Translations under genes and position numbers: made by a program
The notes under the pieces: generated by a model
The model's database searches: none
Told to the model about the DNA's origin: nothing
Seen by the model: the letters and a program-made list of their open reading frames with translations, nothing else
Assembly (NCBI GenBank): GCA_902789725.1
Contig: CADAPC010000032.1
Location: 1-53,978 of the forward strand
Length of the DNA stretch: 53,978 nucleotides
Origin: an uncultured Bacteroidales bacterium
Lineage (GTDB): Bacteria > Bacteroidota > Bacteroidia > Bacteroidales > Bacteroidaceae
Reading direction: 5' to 3'
In this document: positions 36,119 through 44,138 of the stretch, piece after piece
Layout: every line of letters starts with the position of its first letter
Position numbering within the stretch: position 1 is the first letter of the stretch

Positions 36119-37273
36119 TCATTTCTCATTTGAGTCGCGTATCCATGCTGAAAGGCTCAGCCCCATTCGCTGTTTGAAGGCAAGGCTGAAGGTGCTGTAG
36201 CTGCGATAGCCGCTTTCACTGACCAATTGTTGGGTGCAGACGTTGCGTGGGTCGGCAGCAACAGCCTCGCGATAGCGATTGATAAAATGCTGGATGCGCA
36301 GATTGTTGATGTAGGCATTGTAGGTGGTGTTCAGCGAGGCGAAATACCTGCTGAGATAGGTGCGGTTGCTGCCAATGGCTTGGGCAAGCTGCTGCAGGGA
36401 GAGGTCGTGCTGCAGGTAAAGCTGAGTGTCCACGCAATACCGTTGTAGCAATGAGCCTATTTCATTGGTGGTGGGAACAGAGGCCGCATCGTCTTCTGTT
36501 GGCTTGGTGATGATGGCAGGGGGCGGTTCCGTGTCGGCTTGAAGCTCATTTTCTGCAGACAGGGTTAGGGGTGGATGGATTGTTAGGTCGCTTAGTGTCT
36601 CCTCTCGCCACAGCAGATAGCATGTGAGTGCGATGGCACATATTTGCACGATGTATTCGTGGCATGCCCATGCGCTACCACCAACGTAAATACCGAATGT
36701 CAATAAGAAAACGCACAGCATGACAAAACTGTGCCCCACCTCCTTGCCCTCCAGGTCGGCATAATTGTCGCGCAGCCAGCGGCTGTACTGCCTCACAGCT
36801 CGCACCATATAAATGACCATGCCTGCTGTCGAAAGCCAGAAATAGGCATAAGTCATCGGAAGGTAATCCATGCTGTTGGTGGCAAGACACAGTGACATTC
36901 CCACAACAAGGGGTGTTACTGCCACCCACACGGGCCACAGGGGGCGATGCCGGTCTTGCAGCATGCAGAGTAAGACAACGATGCCTAAGGGGATGAACGT
37001 TAAGCAGTCGAGTAGCCCGCCTAAGAGCATCCACTGCATAATATCTTCCTTAGTGGTGAACGCCAAAGTTGGCAAGTACCACACGTGGCTCAAAGTCATC
37101 GAGGCAAAGAATGCTGCCATCCAACGGCGCAGTCGGATGGGCGGTTTGATGTTGGGCGCAAAGGCGTTGCCTTGGCGCAGCAGCAGATAGCAGCATGCTA
37201 CGGCTGACACCGTCGCTCCTACAGCATAGAGCATGAACAACAGTATAATATGTAAAGGTGTGTGCCCAAACAT
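36119..37273 (-). CDS. Membrane-bound AraC-family transcriptional regulator
   Basis: This 384-residue protein has about six to seven hydrophobic helices in residues 1-225 and an AraC-type double helix-turn-helix in about 275-380 (LSLQQLAQAIGSNRTYLSRYF, then LVSESGYRSYSTFSLAFKQRMG). It has no periplasmic sensor or kinase domain, so the membrane part itself must sense. Linker residues 225-275 are Pro/Glu-rich. It stands alone between the two glycan operons, next to DUF4421. Its targets are unknown. Confidence 0.88.
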   Translation of the reverse strand: MFGHTPLHIILLFMLYAVGATVSAVACCYLLLRQGNAFAPNIKPPIRLRRWMAAFFASMTLSHVWYLPTLAFTTKEDIMQWMLLGGLLDCLTFIPLGIVVLLCMLQDRHRPLWPVWVAVTPLVVGMSLCLATNSMDYLPMTYAYFWLSTAGMVIYMVRAVRQYSRWLRDNYADLEGKEVGHSFVMLCVFLLTFGIYVGGSAWACHEYIVQICAIALTCYLLWREETLSDLTIHPPLTLSAENELQADTEPPPAIITKPTEDDAASVPTTNEIGSLLQRYCVDTQLYLQHDLSLQQLAQAIGSNRTYLSRYFASLNTTYNAYINNLRIQHFINRYREAVAADPRNVCTQQLVSESGYRSYSTFSLAFKQRMGLSLSAWIRDSNEK

Positions 37274-37330
37274 GGTTGATTCTGACTAAAACATGTGCGA
37301 TAAAACTTACAGTGGTTCAACTCCTTATTC

Positions 37331-38230
37331 TCAGTTTGTCTTCTTTTTTATTTTCACGCAGGGGCGCATGGACAATGCCAACACATTGCCCCGGAAAAAG
37401 ACAGGCAGCAAATACCAGCTGCGAGGCGAGAACAGTTTCTTTAGGGCGTTCTCCATCCGGAAAAGGAAGGTGACGAAAGGGTGGTGGTATTTGCTGTAGC
37501 AGTAGATTTTGGAGATGAATCGCTCCCTGCGTATGGCTTTTTTATCGTGCTGCGAAGAGGCTCCATGGGCATGCAGGAACCTGACTGTGGGATAGACCAC
37601 ATTCTTATATCCTGCCCCTTCGAGCCGACGGGCTACGTCGTACTCCTCGTGGAAAAGGAAAATGTTGGTGTCAAAGCCGCCAATCTCCCAAAACACCTCA
37701 GTGGGGAAGAGCATGAAGCTGCCGTTGATTTCCGACACGGCAAAGGGCTCTGTGCGCGTCAGGTCGCTGCGTCTGGGGAACCGCTTGGGGAACAATCGCT
37801 CAAATAAGTCATCGCCCAAAAGGTCGCGGCGTATGCCAAATTCATGCCTGAAAGCAAAGGCTGTGCCATGAGGGCGGTATTGCTGCGGAGTGATGACTCC
37901 CACGTCGGGGTGGGTGGAGAGATAATCCACCAAAGGGGTGATGCAGTCCTCCACCAGCACAACGTCGCTGTTCAGGAAGCACAGGTAATCGCCCTGGGCC
38001 TGCTGGGCACCCAACATGTTGCCAAGCCCGAAGCCCGTGTTGATTTTGCTGCGCACAATCTGATGCTTCCCCGCCACACCCGACACCAATGCCTCGAAGT
38101 TTTCATCAGCGCTGTGATTATCTACCACAATAATCTCATAGGCCATCCCCTCGCAAATACTCTCAATTGAGTCGAGACATTGCTTCGTCACTTGCGGCGT
38201 GTTGTAATTCAGTATCACGAACGAGATCAT
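37331..38230 (-). CDS. GT2-family glycosyltransferase, rhamnosyltransferase-like
   Basis: This 299-residue GT-A enzyme begins MISFVILNYNTPQVTKQCLDS and has IIVVDNHSAD, LNSDVVLV (donor/metal site) and EINGSFMLFPTEVFWEIGGFD, then HEEYDVARRLEGAG with the catalytic-type acidic pair. It resembles dTDP-rhamnosyltransferases of O-antigen loci, although the sugar is not proven. The C-terminus (about 230-299) is basic and hydrophobic, suggesting peripheral membrane binding. It is the last gene of the reverse operon GT4-LicD-kinase-GT2. Confidence 0.9.
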   Translation of the reverse strand: MISFVILNYNTPQVTKQCLDSIESICEGMAYEIIVVDNHSADENFEALVSGVAGKHQIVRSKINTGFGLGNMLGAQQAQGDYLCFLNSDVVLVEDCITPLVDYLSTHPDVGVITPQQYRPHGTAFAFRHEFGIRRDLLGDDLFERLFPKRFPRRSDLTRTEPFAVSEINGSFMLFPTEVFWEIGGFDTNIFLFHEEYDVARRLEGAGYKNVVYPTVRFLHAHGASSQHDKKAIRRERFISKIYCYSKYHHPFVTFLFRMENALKKLFSPRSWYLLPVFFRGNVLALSMRPCVKIKKKTN

Positions 38231-38253
38231 ACGGCTTCCCCCTTCTCCTTTAC

Positions 38254-39000
38254 CTACTTTTTCTTCATCTTCTTTGTCAACTCCTTCTTCTTCTCAAAAT
38301 TATCCAACTTTTGCATCACCAACGAAACGGCCCATTCCACATTCCATTCACGCAGTTCGGCATACCGGCTAATGATTTTCTTTAGCACAGGGCGCACATG
38401 GGTGAGGCGCATCAGGTTGCGGATGCAGTCCTCGCGCGAGGGATTCTCCACAAAGAGCGAGCGGTTGATGTCGATGGTGGTGATGCAGTAGCCCTGGGGG
38501 GCTGAGGCATCCTTCCGATAAAGGAAATTGGACAAATTGGTGTCGCCATGGAAGAATCCCTTCTCGTGCATCGTCACCAAGAAATGGGCAAGCGCATCAA
38601 TCAGGTCGTCATGTCCCTCCTGCTCTTCGCGAAGAAGCCGCAAGTCGGGGTCGCCGCAAAAGGTGGTGACCAGATAGCCGCGCGAGAAGAGCCCGAAATG
38701 GTACTCCTCAATGCAAGCAATGGGCGTGGGTGTGTTGATGCCCAGTTCCTGCAATTTCAGTGCGTAGTTGTAGGCGCGCTTGCATTTGCTGGGACGGACG
38801 AAGGTGTAGTCGAAACGTTGATGCAGGGGGGAGCGGTGAAAACGTTTCACAACAATTTTCTCGTCCTCTTGCTTAAAGACCCTCACTGTGTTGCGGGAGT
38901 CGTAGATGAGCATCCCCTCTCGGTCAAACTTCTGGGGAACCTCGTTGACGAAGCCAGTCAACGACTCGTATTTAGGATTGATGATAAATTTGTATTTCAT
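38254..39000 (-). CDS. Kdo/LPS-core kinase-like protein
   Basis: This 248-residue protein has an atypical protein-kinase fold of the WaaP/KdkA/InaA type. K52 in IVVKRF is the likely ATP-binding lysine, HGDTNLSNFL (151-160) is the catalytic loop with D153, and DIN (177-179) replaces DFG. It would phosphorylate a Kdo or heptose of the LPS core from ATP. The C-terminus is very lysine-rich. It overlaps the LicD gene upstream by 4 bp and is followed after 23 bp by GT2, so all four genes form one operon. Confidence 0.87.
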   Translation of the reverse strand: MKYKFIINPKYESLTGFVNEVPQKFDREGMLIYDSRNTVRVFKQEDEKIVVKRFHRSPLHQRFDYTFVRPSKCKRAYNYALKLQELGINTPTPIACIEEYHFGLFSRGYLVTTFCGDPDLRLLREEQEGHDDLIDALAHFLVTMHEKGFFHGDTNLSNFLYRKDASAPQGYCITTIDINRSLFVENPSREDCIRNLMRLTHVRPVLKKIISRYAELREWNVEWAVSLVMQKLDNFEKKKELTKKMKKK

Positions 39001-39851
39001 TCTGAAAGGGTGATGTTGTTTTGAGCTATATATTGACGGTAGGGCGTGTTGAAGTCCACATACAGATAGACATGCTGCACTTGTTTTTCCTTGGGGGGCA
39101 GGGTCATGTAGTCGCCATAGAACGAGTGCAGACAGGCATCGGGGTTATCTACCGTCTGGTACGTTTCCCCTTGAAATTGTATGGGTGCTCCGTTGCCTAT
39201 CCAGCCTTTGGGCACGATGCCTCGCTCCAAGTAGTCCATTTCAATCACACGCGCACATTTCTCGTAGGGATATTTCTTCATGATGCCCTGCACCTTGTTT
39301 TGCAGCCAAGCCAAGCTGAACATTTTGTGGAGCAGCAGAGGCCACCAGGAGCGTGGGCCATGTCCATGCTTAAAGGGGTCGCGTCCACGCAGGAAGAGGA
39401 GGTGACGCCAAAAGTGATAGCGGGACAGGAGTTTGCGCCCTTCCTTGTCTGAAGCTGGGTAGCCGTCCAGAGGGAAGATGTCGATGAATACCCCCTCGGG
39501 GAACATGAAGTCGGGGCGTTCTATGAGTGTGGTACTGCCATCAATGACTTTGATGAAGGGGTAGGGGTAGTCGGGGCGATTATGGGAGCCAATCACTTCG
39601 AAGGGTGCAGGCAACCACTCATGCGCATGCTGTACAAGACGTTCGTAGTCGGGGCGGGGCATGGCGATGTCCATGTCATCGTCCCATGGGATGAATCCTT
39701 TGTGGCGCACGGCTCCGAGCAATGTGCCAGCCCACAGGTAGTAGTGCAGGTTGTGCTGGCGGCACACCTGGTCAATGCATCGGAGGACGGGCAGCTGCTT
39801 GTCACGGAGTTCGCTGAGTTCGTAGTGGACAGATTCTGTTGTTAGTCGCAT
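38997..39851 (-). CDS. LicD-family phosphotransferase
   Basis: This 284-residue LicD paralogue has LWAGTLLGAVRHKGFIPWDD, then DMDIAMPRPDYE (W56, D57-D59, D61), ending with the C-terminal SFYGDYMTLPP. FIKVIDGSTTLIERPDF and FIDIFPLDGYP match the forward-operon LicD strongly, suggesting a duplication within the region. It lies 4 bp after the GT4 gene and overlaps the kinase gene. It probably adds a phospho-substituent to the glycan built by its neighbours, using a donor made by the LicC-like enzyme at 30846 (inference). Confidence 0.92.
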   Translation of the reverse strand: MRLTTESVHYELSELRDKQLPVLRCIDQVCRQHNLHYYLWAGTLLGAVRHKGFIPWDDDMDIAMPRPDYERLVQHAHEWLPAPFEVIGSHNRPDYPYPFIKVIDGSTTLIERPDFMFPEGVFIDIFPLDGYPASDKEGRKLLSRYHFWRHLLFLRGRDPFKHGHGPRSWWPLLLHKMFSLAWLQNKVQGIMKKYPYEKCARVIEMDYLERGIVPKGWIGNGAPIQFQGETYQTVDNPDACLHSFYGDYMTLPPKEKQVQHVYLYVDFNTPYRQYIAQNNITLSE

Positions 39852-39855
39852 GAGG

Positions 39856-40917
39856 TTAATTCAATAAGAGTTCTTTATACAATGAAAGGTATGCCGCAAT
39901 ATGCTTCTCGTAGCTGAACTGTTGGGCATGCTGCTTGAGATGTTCTATGTAAGCTTGCCGGGTGTAGAACCCCGGAAGGGTCTCCTTCACCACTGCAGCC
40001 ATCGCTTCCGGCTGCAGAGAGGGCCACACCGTGGCGCAATCGCCACAAATCTCTGGCAGGCACGTGTGGTTGGAGATGAACACGGCTCTTCCAAATTGCA
40101 TGGCTTCGATGGCGGGAAGGCCAAACCCCTCTCCTATGCTCGGAAAGAGAAAGGCCTCCGTGTGGCGGTAAAGCCACACTTTCTCCTCGGCCGTAATCTT
40201 GCCCGTCAGGTAGGCATTGCCTGTAGGCAGCTGCGCAATGTGCTGGCGCACCACTTTCGAGTAGTCAAAATGATCGTCGCCACACACATACAGGTCGTAG
40301 TCGGGGAAGAAACGCATCATATCGACCAGTAAATGGAAATTCTTCTTCTGGCGTATTTGGCCTATCGCAAAGAAGAAAGGCCTTCCTGTGGCGAAAGCCG
40401 GACGGCTTTCTGGCTGGTGGGAGATGTCCTCCACGCCATTGTAGATGACCCTGACGGGCTTTCCCTCCATGTCAAACTGCTCCTCAATCTGCCGCCTCAC
40501 ATAGTTGGAAATGCACGTCACGGCATCTGCTTGGTGAATGGCGCGTTGCAACACCCATTTGTGCTTCAGTTGGCGCAGCCAGTTCTTCTCGGTCAGATAG
40601 TTCAAGTCGTGGATGGTGAGCACGAACTGGTCGCACCTGCCACGCCGCCTTTTCAGTTGCTGCTGGGTGATGGAGTGCCACAAATTGACAGTGGGCAGTC
40701 CTTTGCTGAAATGCTTGTGATATTTGCGCCGCATGCAGGTGGTATCGACAAGAGGGCCAAAGTCTTTTTCATAGCCCGGAGGCAGCAGAAAATGAAACTT
40801 CAGCGAGTCATCTTCCATTTTGGAATACCATTCAGCGTAATTTTTTGCAATCTGGCCAAATCCGCTCGTGGGGTTGCCAATGTCAGAGATGTCCAGCAAG
40901 ACTGTTTTCCTTTCCAT
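39856..40917 (-). CDS. GT4-family glycosyltransferase
   Basis: This GT-B enzyme of about 353 residues begins MERKTVLLDISDIGNPTSGFG. It has FFAIGQIRQKKNFHLLVDMM and EX7E in EGFGLPAIEAMQFG. I place the start at 40917. The frame is open to a GTG at 41013 but those residues are unconserved and span the promoter element at 40922-40929. That element is so close to the ATG that the message may have almost no leader. It is the first gene of the reverse operon. Confidence 0.88.
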   Translation of the reverse strand: MERKTVLLDISDIGNPTSGFGQIAKNYAEWYSKMEDDSLKFHFLLPPGYEKDFGPLVDTTCMRRKYHKHFSKGLPTVNLWHSITQQQLKRRRGRCDQFVLTIHDLNYLTEKNWLRQLKHKWVLQRAIHQADAVTCISNYVRRQIEEQFDMEGKPVRVIYNGVEDISHQPESRPAFATGRPFFFAIGQIRQKKNFHLLVDMMRFFPDYDLYVCGDDHFDYSKVVRQHIAQLPTGNAYLTGKITAEEKVWLYRHTEAFLFPSIGEGFGLPAIEAMQFGRAVFISNHTCLPEICGDCATVWPSLQPEAMAAVVKETLPGFYTRQAYIEHLKQHAQQFSYEKHIAAYLSLYKELLLN

Positions 40918-40921
40918 GTTA

Positions 40922-40929
40922 CAAAGGTA
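40922..40929 (-). promoter_or_regulatory. -7 element abutting the GT4 start
   Basis: Minus-strand TACCTTTG followed by TAACATGG: only four bases separate the element from the start codon. No TTTG was found at -33. Confidence 0.5.
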
Positions 40930-41101
40930 TGGCTTTTTCGCCCAATAATCTGCTTTTTCGCTACGAAAGTGCAAAAAAGTGATAAAAAAACTTTTCATAC
41001 GACGAATTTTCACTAATTTTGAAAATTCTAAAGCTCGTTAACACTTTCACTTGTCGCTTTCACAGCGGTAGCACATTTTTCACTTTTCACTCATCACTTA
41101 T

Positions 41102-42139
41102 ATGAACATACTTGTTGTCCGATTTCGGCAGATGGGCGATGCCATCCTCTCCACAGCCCTGCTCAACACCCTGCGCCACAACTTTCCCGAGGCGCACATC
41201 GACTTTGTGCTCAACGAGAAGATTGCCCCCCTTTTCAAGGGGCATCCCTCCATCGACCGCATCATCACGTTCGATGATGAAGAACGGCACCAGTTTGTGC
41301 ACTATCTGAAAAGGGTGTGGCAAATTGTCCACCACACACACTACGACATCATCATCGACATGCGCAGCACAGCCAACACCATGCTGTTTGCCCGGTTCTC
41401 CCCCCACACGCCCTATCGCATTGGAGTGAAGAAGAGTTACACACGGCTTGCTTTTAACCACCTCATTCCCCCTTGTGGAGGAAAATCGATGGTGGAACAC
41501 GATGTCAATTTCGCCTCACCGCTCAATGCCATCAAACCCATCGAACCCGTCAGAGAGTTCACGCTCCACATCACTGAGAAGGAGAAAACGGACTTCGCCG
41601 CTTACTTGCAGGCTCAAGGACTCCATCTGCAGCAACCCGTCATGTTGGCCAATGTGACTGCCAAACTCGCGTCGAAAGTGTGGGATGAAGACCGCATGGT
41701 GTGGGTGCTCCAGCAGTTTCTCCACACATTCCCCACCTATCAAGTCCTGTTCAATTATGCTCCCGGGAAGGAAGAGGAAAATGCGCGTCGGGTTTATCAG
41801 AAACTGGGCCAACCGCGGCAAGTGTTCATCAATGTGCAAGCTCGCTCCTCGCGCGAACTGGTGGCAATGGGGCATTTCACCACCCTTTTCTTTGGCAACG
41901 AAGGGGGGGCGCGCCACATCATGCACGCAGCAGGATGCCCATCGTTGGTCATCTGTGCTCCGGGCAACAGCAAGGCAGTGTGGCTGCCCCAAAACAGTGT
42001 TCCTGCACAAGGCATCGCTCCCACCGATTTTGCCACATCTGCCCAGCTGGACAAAATGACTCGCGAACAGCAATACGCTCTCATCGCCCAAGAAACTGTG
42101 TGGGAAAGGCTGAAAAACTTCACCCTGAGCCTCCAATAA
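41102..42139 (+). CDS. GT9-family (heptosyltransferase-like) glycosyltransferase
   Basis: This 345-residue GT-B enzyme of the LPS heptosyltransferase family begins MNILVVRFRQMGDAILSTAL, where the ADAIL-like stretch is the usual acceptor motif. FFGNEGGARHIMHAAGCPSLVI is the donor-site pattern, with GNEGG replacing the more common GxDSGxxH. It adds heptose or another sugar to the LPS core. It is transcribed away from the reverse GT4 operon, with about 180 bp between, and is probably a single gene. Confidence 0.9.
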   Translation: MNILVVRFRQMGDAILSTALLNTLRHNFPEAHIDFVLNEKIAPLFKGHPSIDRIITFDDEERHQFVHYLKRVWQIVHHTHYDIIIDMRSTANTMLFARFSPHTPYRIGVKKSYTRLAFNHLIPPCGGKSMVEHDVNFASPLNAIKPIEPVREFTLHITEKEKTDFAAYLQAQGLHLQQPVMLANVTAKLASKVWDEDRMVWVLQQFLHTFPTYQVLFNYAPGKEEENARRVYQKLGQPRQVFINVQARSSRELVAMGHFTTLFFGNEGGARHIMHAAGCPSLVICAPGNSKAVWLPQNSVPAQGIAPTDFATSAQLDKMTREQQYALIAQETVWERLKNFTLSLQ

Positions 42140-42243
42140 AGTTCCTTTTTCGTTCCCTACTTTCATGCACCATTTGTAGCCTTTTGTATTCATAGTCAGC
42201 TGTTTGCAAAAGGTTTAATTCCACATCCCTAAAACTGTTATAG

Positions 42244-42269
42244 GAAATCCCCTACCGTTTGGGGATTTT
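42244..42269 (+). terminator. Hairpin after GT9 gene
   Basis: AAATCCCC pairs with GGGGATTT over an 8-base loop and is followed by TTCATCTTG. It is about 105 bp after the stop and upstream of the next promoter. Confidence 0.5.
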
Positions 42270-42273
42270 CATC

Positions 42274-42304
42274 TTGTTTACGGCCCAAATAGTCCGTAAC
42301 TTTG
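42274..42304 (+). promoter_or_regulatory. Promoter of DUF2807-like gene
   Basis: TAACTTTGC at 42297-42305 is an exact -7 match. TTGT at 42274-42277, 19 bases before, may serve as a weak -33 element. The leader is about 75 nt and AT-rich. Confidence 0.6.
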
Positions 42305-42380
42305 CATCGTCAAACAAAAAAAGTGACGCATTCAACAGTAAAGTAAAAACAAATCAATAACAATTAAAAAACTTAAAATT

Positions 42381-42770
42381 ATGAAAAAGTTCATCTCTCT
42401 CGCTCTTGCAGCAATCATCACTCTGAGTGTAAACGCAAAGACTACAAAAACTGATGAGTTCTCATCTGTGAAAGTAAACGCACCCGTACATCTCGTGATT
42501 GTGCCTGGCCGCAGCTACTCGGTCAACGTGGTGTCCCACAACCCCCAGCTGGCAACTGCCGTGTCGTGGAAAGTGAAGAATGGTGTGCTGAACGTAAATG
42601 CACGCGACCTCGAGTCGCTTGAACAGGCCGACGCTCAGGTGGAAGTCATCGTCACCTCCCCCAATGCCGTTGACTACCAGGTGGGTAAGGACTTTGAGCA
42701 GGTGGCGGCCAGCTCGCAGAAACTGCGTCCTCGCATGGGACGCCCCATGAGGTTCCCCAGAAGGCGGTAA
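42381..42770 (+). CDS. Small exported DUF2807-like protein
   Basis: The 129-residue product has a signal peptide (MKKFISLALAAIITLSVNA) and a short beta-rich part, FSSVKVNAPVHLVIVPGRSY, WKVKNGVLNVNARD and VEVIVTSPNAVDYQV. That resembles the first repeats of the DUF2807 (GIN, head adhesin-like) family, which is usually about 200 residues or more. The C-terminus turns abruptly basic (RPRMGRPMRFPRRR). It could be a shortened member or an unrelated small beta protein; the function is unknown. It is a single gene between its own promoter and a strong terminator. Confidence 0.65.
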   Translation: MKKFISLALAAIITLSVNAKTTKTDEFSSVKVNAPVHLVIVPGRSYSVNVVSHNPQLATAVSWKVKNGVLNVNARDLESLEQADAQVEVIVTSPNAVDYQVGKDFEQVAASSQKLRPRMGRPMRFPRRR

Positions 42771-42821
42771 GCGGTGCCCCCTGCCAACCATTCATAAATA
42801 CAATTGTTAAGAACAAGCATC

Positions 42822-42867
42822 ACGGCGAGCTGACCTGTCATCAGCTCGCCGTTCGCATTTTTTTTTG
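42822..42867 (+). terminator. Strong terminator after DUF2807-like gene
   Basis: A perfect 12-bp stem on ACGGCGAGCTGA with a 7-base loop, then TCGCA and a run of nine T. The T-run merges with the start of the repeat copy that follows. Confidence 0.9.
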
Positions 42868-43130
42868 TAGAAAATTTTTTCTTCTTAAAGCCTTCTTCTT
42901 ATTCCTTTTTTCTGCGGTTTCGCAATGAAAATTTTTCTTGTGCATTTAGAAAAATTTTTTTCATAGTTATGCCGCAAATTTAGCGGCTTAATGTCTGTCT
43001 TGCAACTATGTTGCAGAGTTACGGAATTTTTTTGATTATTCAAACAAAAAGCAGATTATTTTTCTAAAAATATGAAAATTCTTAGAAATTCACCCGTTTC
43101 GTCTCTAACCCCATAACCTATAAACCCATC
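42861..43130. repeat. Copy 2 of the HU upstream region, without HU gene
   Basis: This is a direct repeat of 22701-22993. Here the sequence that would lead into the HU start codon instead runs into a terminator. The -7 element is altered to TAACTCTG (minus strand, about 43015-43022), so the promoter is probably weak. The right end stops at TAAACCCATC, beside the end of a DUF4625 gene. Confidence 0.9.
42899..42964 (-). CDS. Second copy of the 21-residue leader ORF
   Basis: The ORF starts MKKIFLNAQEKFSLRNRR and ends after KKE. Length, frame and stop are the same as the ORF at 22752-22817 although several bases differ. No gene follows it here. It may be a fossil or, if translated, an independent short peptide. 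Confidence 0.3.
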   Translation of the reverse strand: MKKIFLNAQEKFSLRNRRKKE

Positions 43131-43135
43131 CCCCC

Positions 43136-43609
43136 CTATTCTGCTTCCACAATTTTGATGGCAACTGACTTGATTTGCTGCCACCCCGCCTTGTCGGTCA
43201 AACGCACCATGAAGTGGTAATTGCCCACATCAATGTCTGTAGGCACATCAATCTCCATACTTGCGTCATAGCTTTTCAGCCCTCCGGGAATGCTGAAGTC
43301 GCGGTTGAAAACCCATGGCTTCTGTGCTTCTTTCACTGCATTTAAGCTGCATTCTACAGCAGATGTGCTGTGGGTGTGGTGGTCGAAATTGTTGTGAATT
43401 TCAATGTTGTAACTGCCCAGTTCTTGATTGTCTTTGAACAGGTAACTGAACGGTATTTTCCCACCTTTATGATAGGTGTCGCAATCTAAAGGGCTGGCTG
43501 TGTCGGTAGCTACAATTTCAGGCTGCGTCATGTCCTTCTCGTCTTCGTCTGAGCTGCTGCACGCACTAAGTGCGCACAACAGCATTGCTGATAAAAAAGT
43601 TTTTTTCAT
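43136..43609 (-). CDS. DUF4625 lipoprotein
   Basis: The 157-residue product starts MKKTFLSAMLLCALSACSSS, a lipoprotein signal with the lipobox LSAC. The rest is one beta-sandwich-like domain: GSYNIEIHNNFDHHTHSTSAVEC in the middle and NYHFMVRLTDKAGWQ near the end, as in DUF4625. The HNNFDHHTH cluster suggests metal binding. The frame is open further upstream to 43753 but that part overlaps the next gene and lacks a signal. It is the last gene of the TonB-receptor operon, 16 bp after its paralogue. Confidence 0.82.
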   Translation of the reverse strand: MKKTFLSAMLLCALSACSSSDEDEKDMTQPEIVATDTASPLDCDTYHKGGKIPFSYLFKDNQELGSYNIEIHNNFDHHTHSTSAVECSLNAVKEAQKPWVFNRDFSIPGGLKSYDASMEIDVPTDIDVGNYHFMVRLTDKAGWQQIKSVAIKIVEAE

Positions 43610-43625
43610 GTTTTTTTGATGTTTA

Positions 43626-44096
43626 TTATTCGTCATGATGATGCTCCTCTTCTTCTTCTTCCTCGCCATCCGCTTCCACCAGTTCCAGCTGGCTCTCTGC
43701 CAGCGTTTGTTGGCCTTGTTGGTCGGTGACGTAGAAGTGCAAATGATATTCACCTAAGGGAGCGTCTGCTGGAATCTCGATGTGCTCATGAAATTCAGTG
43801 TTCTTCACACCTATATAATTGCCAGTGGTGAAGGACTTGGCAATCAGGAAATCGCCACCCCCTTCTTGGTGAATTTTAATGTCGATGAACTTGAGGAGTC
43901 CTTCTGCCATAATGTCTGCCTCTAAATGCAAATCGTGGCCGGGATGTGCATGTTTGCTGTTGTTGTGACCCACCTCTGTCAACGTGACAGTTGGCTTAGG
44001 CAACGTGTCGTCATCGTCGCTGCTGCAGGATGTGGATATTAAAGAAAGAACGCAAGTGAAAGCCATCATGAGGCCTATATAAAGATAATTTTTCAT
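43626..44096 (-). CDS. DUF4625 lipoprotein, histidine-rich
   Basis: The 156-residue product has a lipoprotein signal ending ISTSC, then an acidic linker, and a DUF4625-type beta domain with GHNNSKHAHPGHDLHLEADI, TEFHEHIEIPADAPLGEYHLHFYVTD, and a tail of seven glutamates followed by HHHDE. The histidines and acids point to binding of a divalent metal at the cell surface or in the periplasm. It lies 42 bp after the TonB-dependent receptor, so it probably hands metal to or from that receptor (inference). Confidence 0.83.
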   Translation of the reverse strand: MKNYLYIGLMMAFTCVLSLISTSCSSDDDDTLPKPTVTLTEVGHNNSKHAHPGHDLHLEADIMAEGLLKFIDIKIHQEGGGDFLIAKSFTTGNYIGVKNTEFHEHIEIPADAPLGEYHLHFYVTDQQGQQTLAESQLELVEADGEEEEEEEHHHDE

Positions 44097-44138
44097 TGCT
44101 GTAAAAATAATATTTTGATGATAAAAAAATGGGTAATT

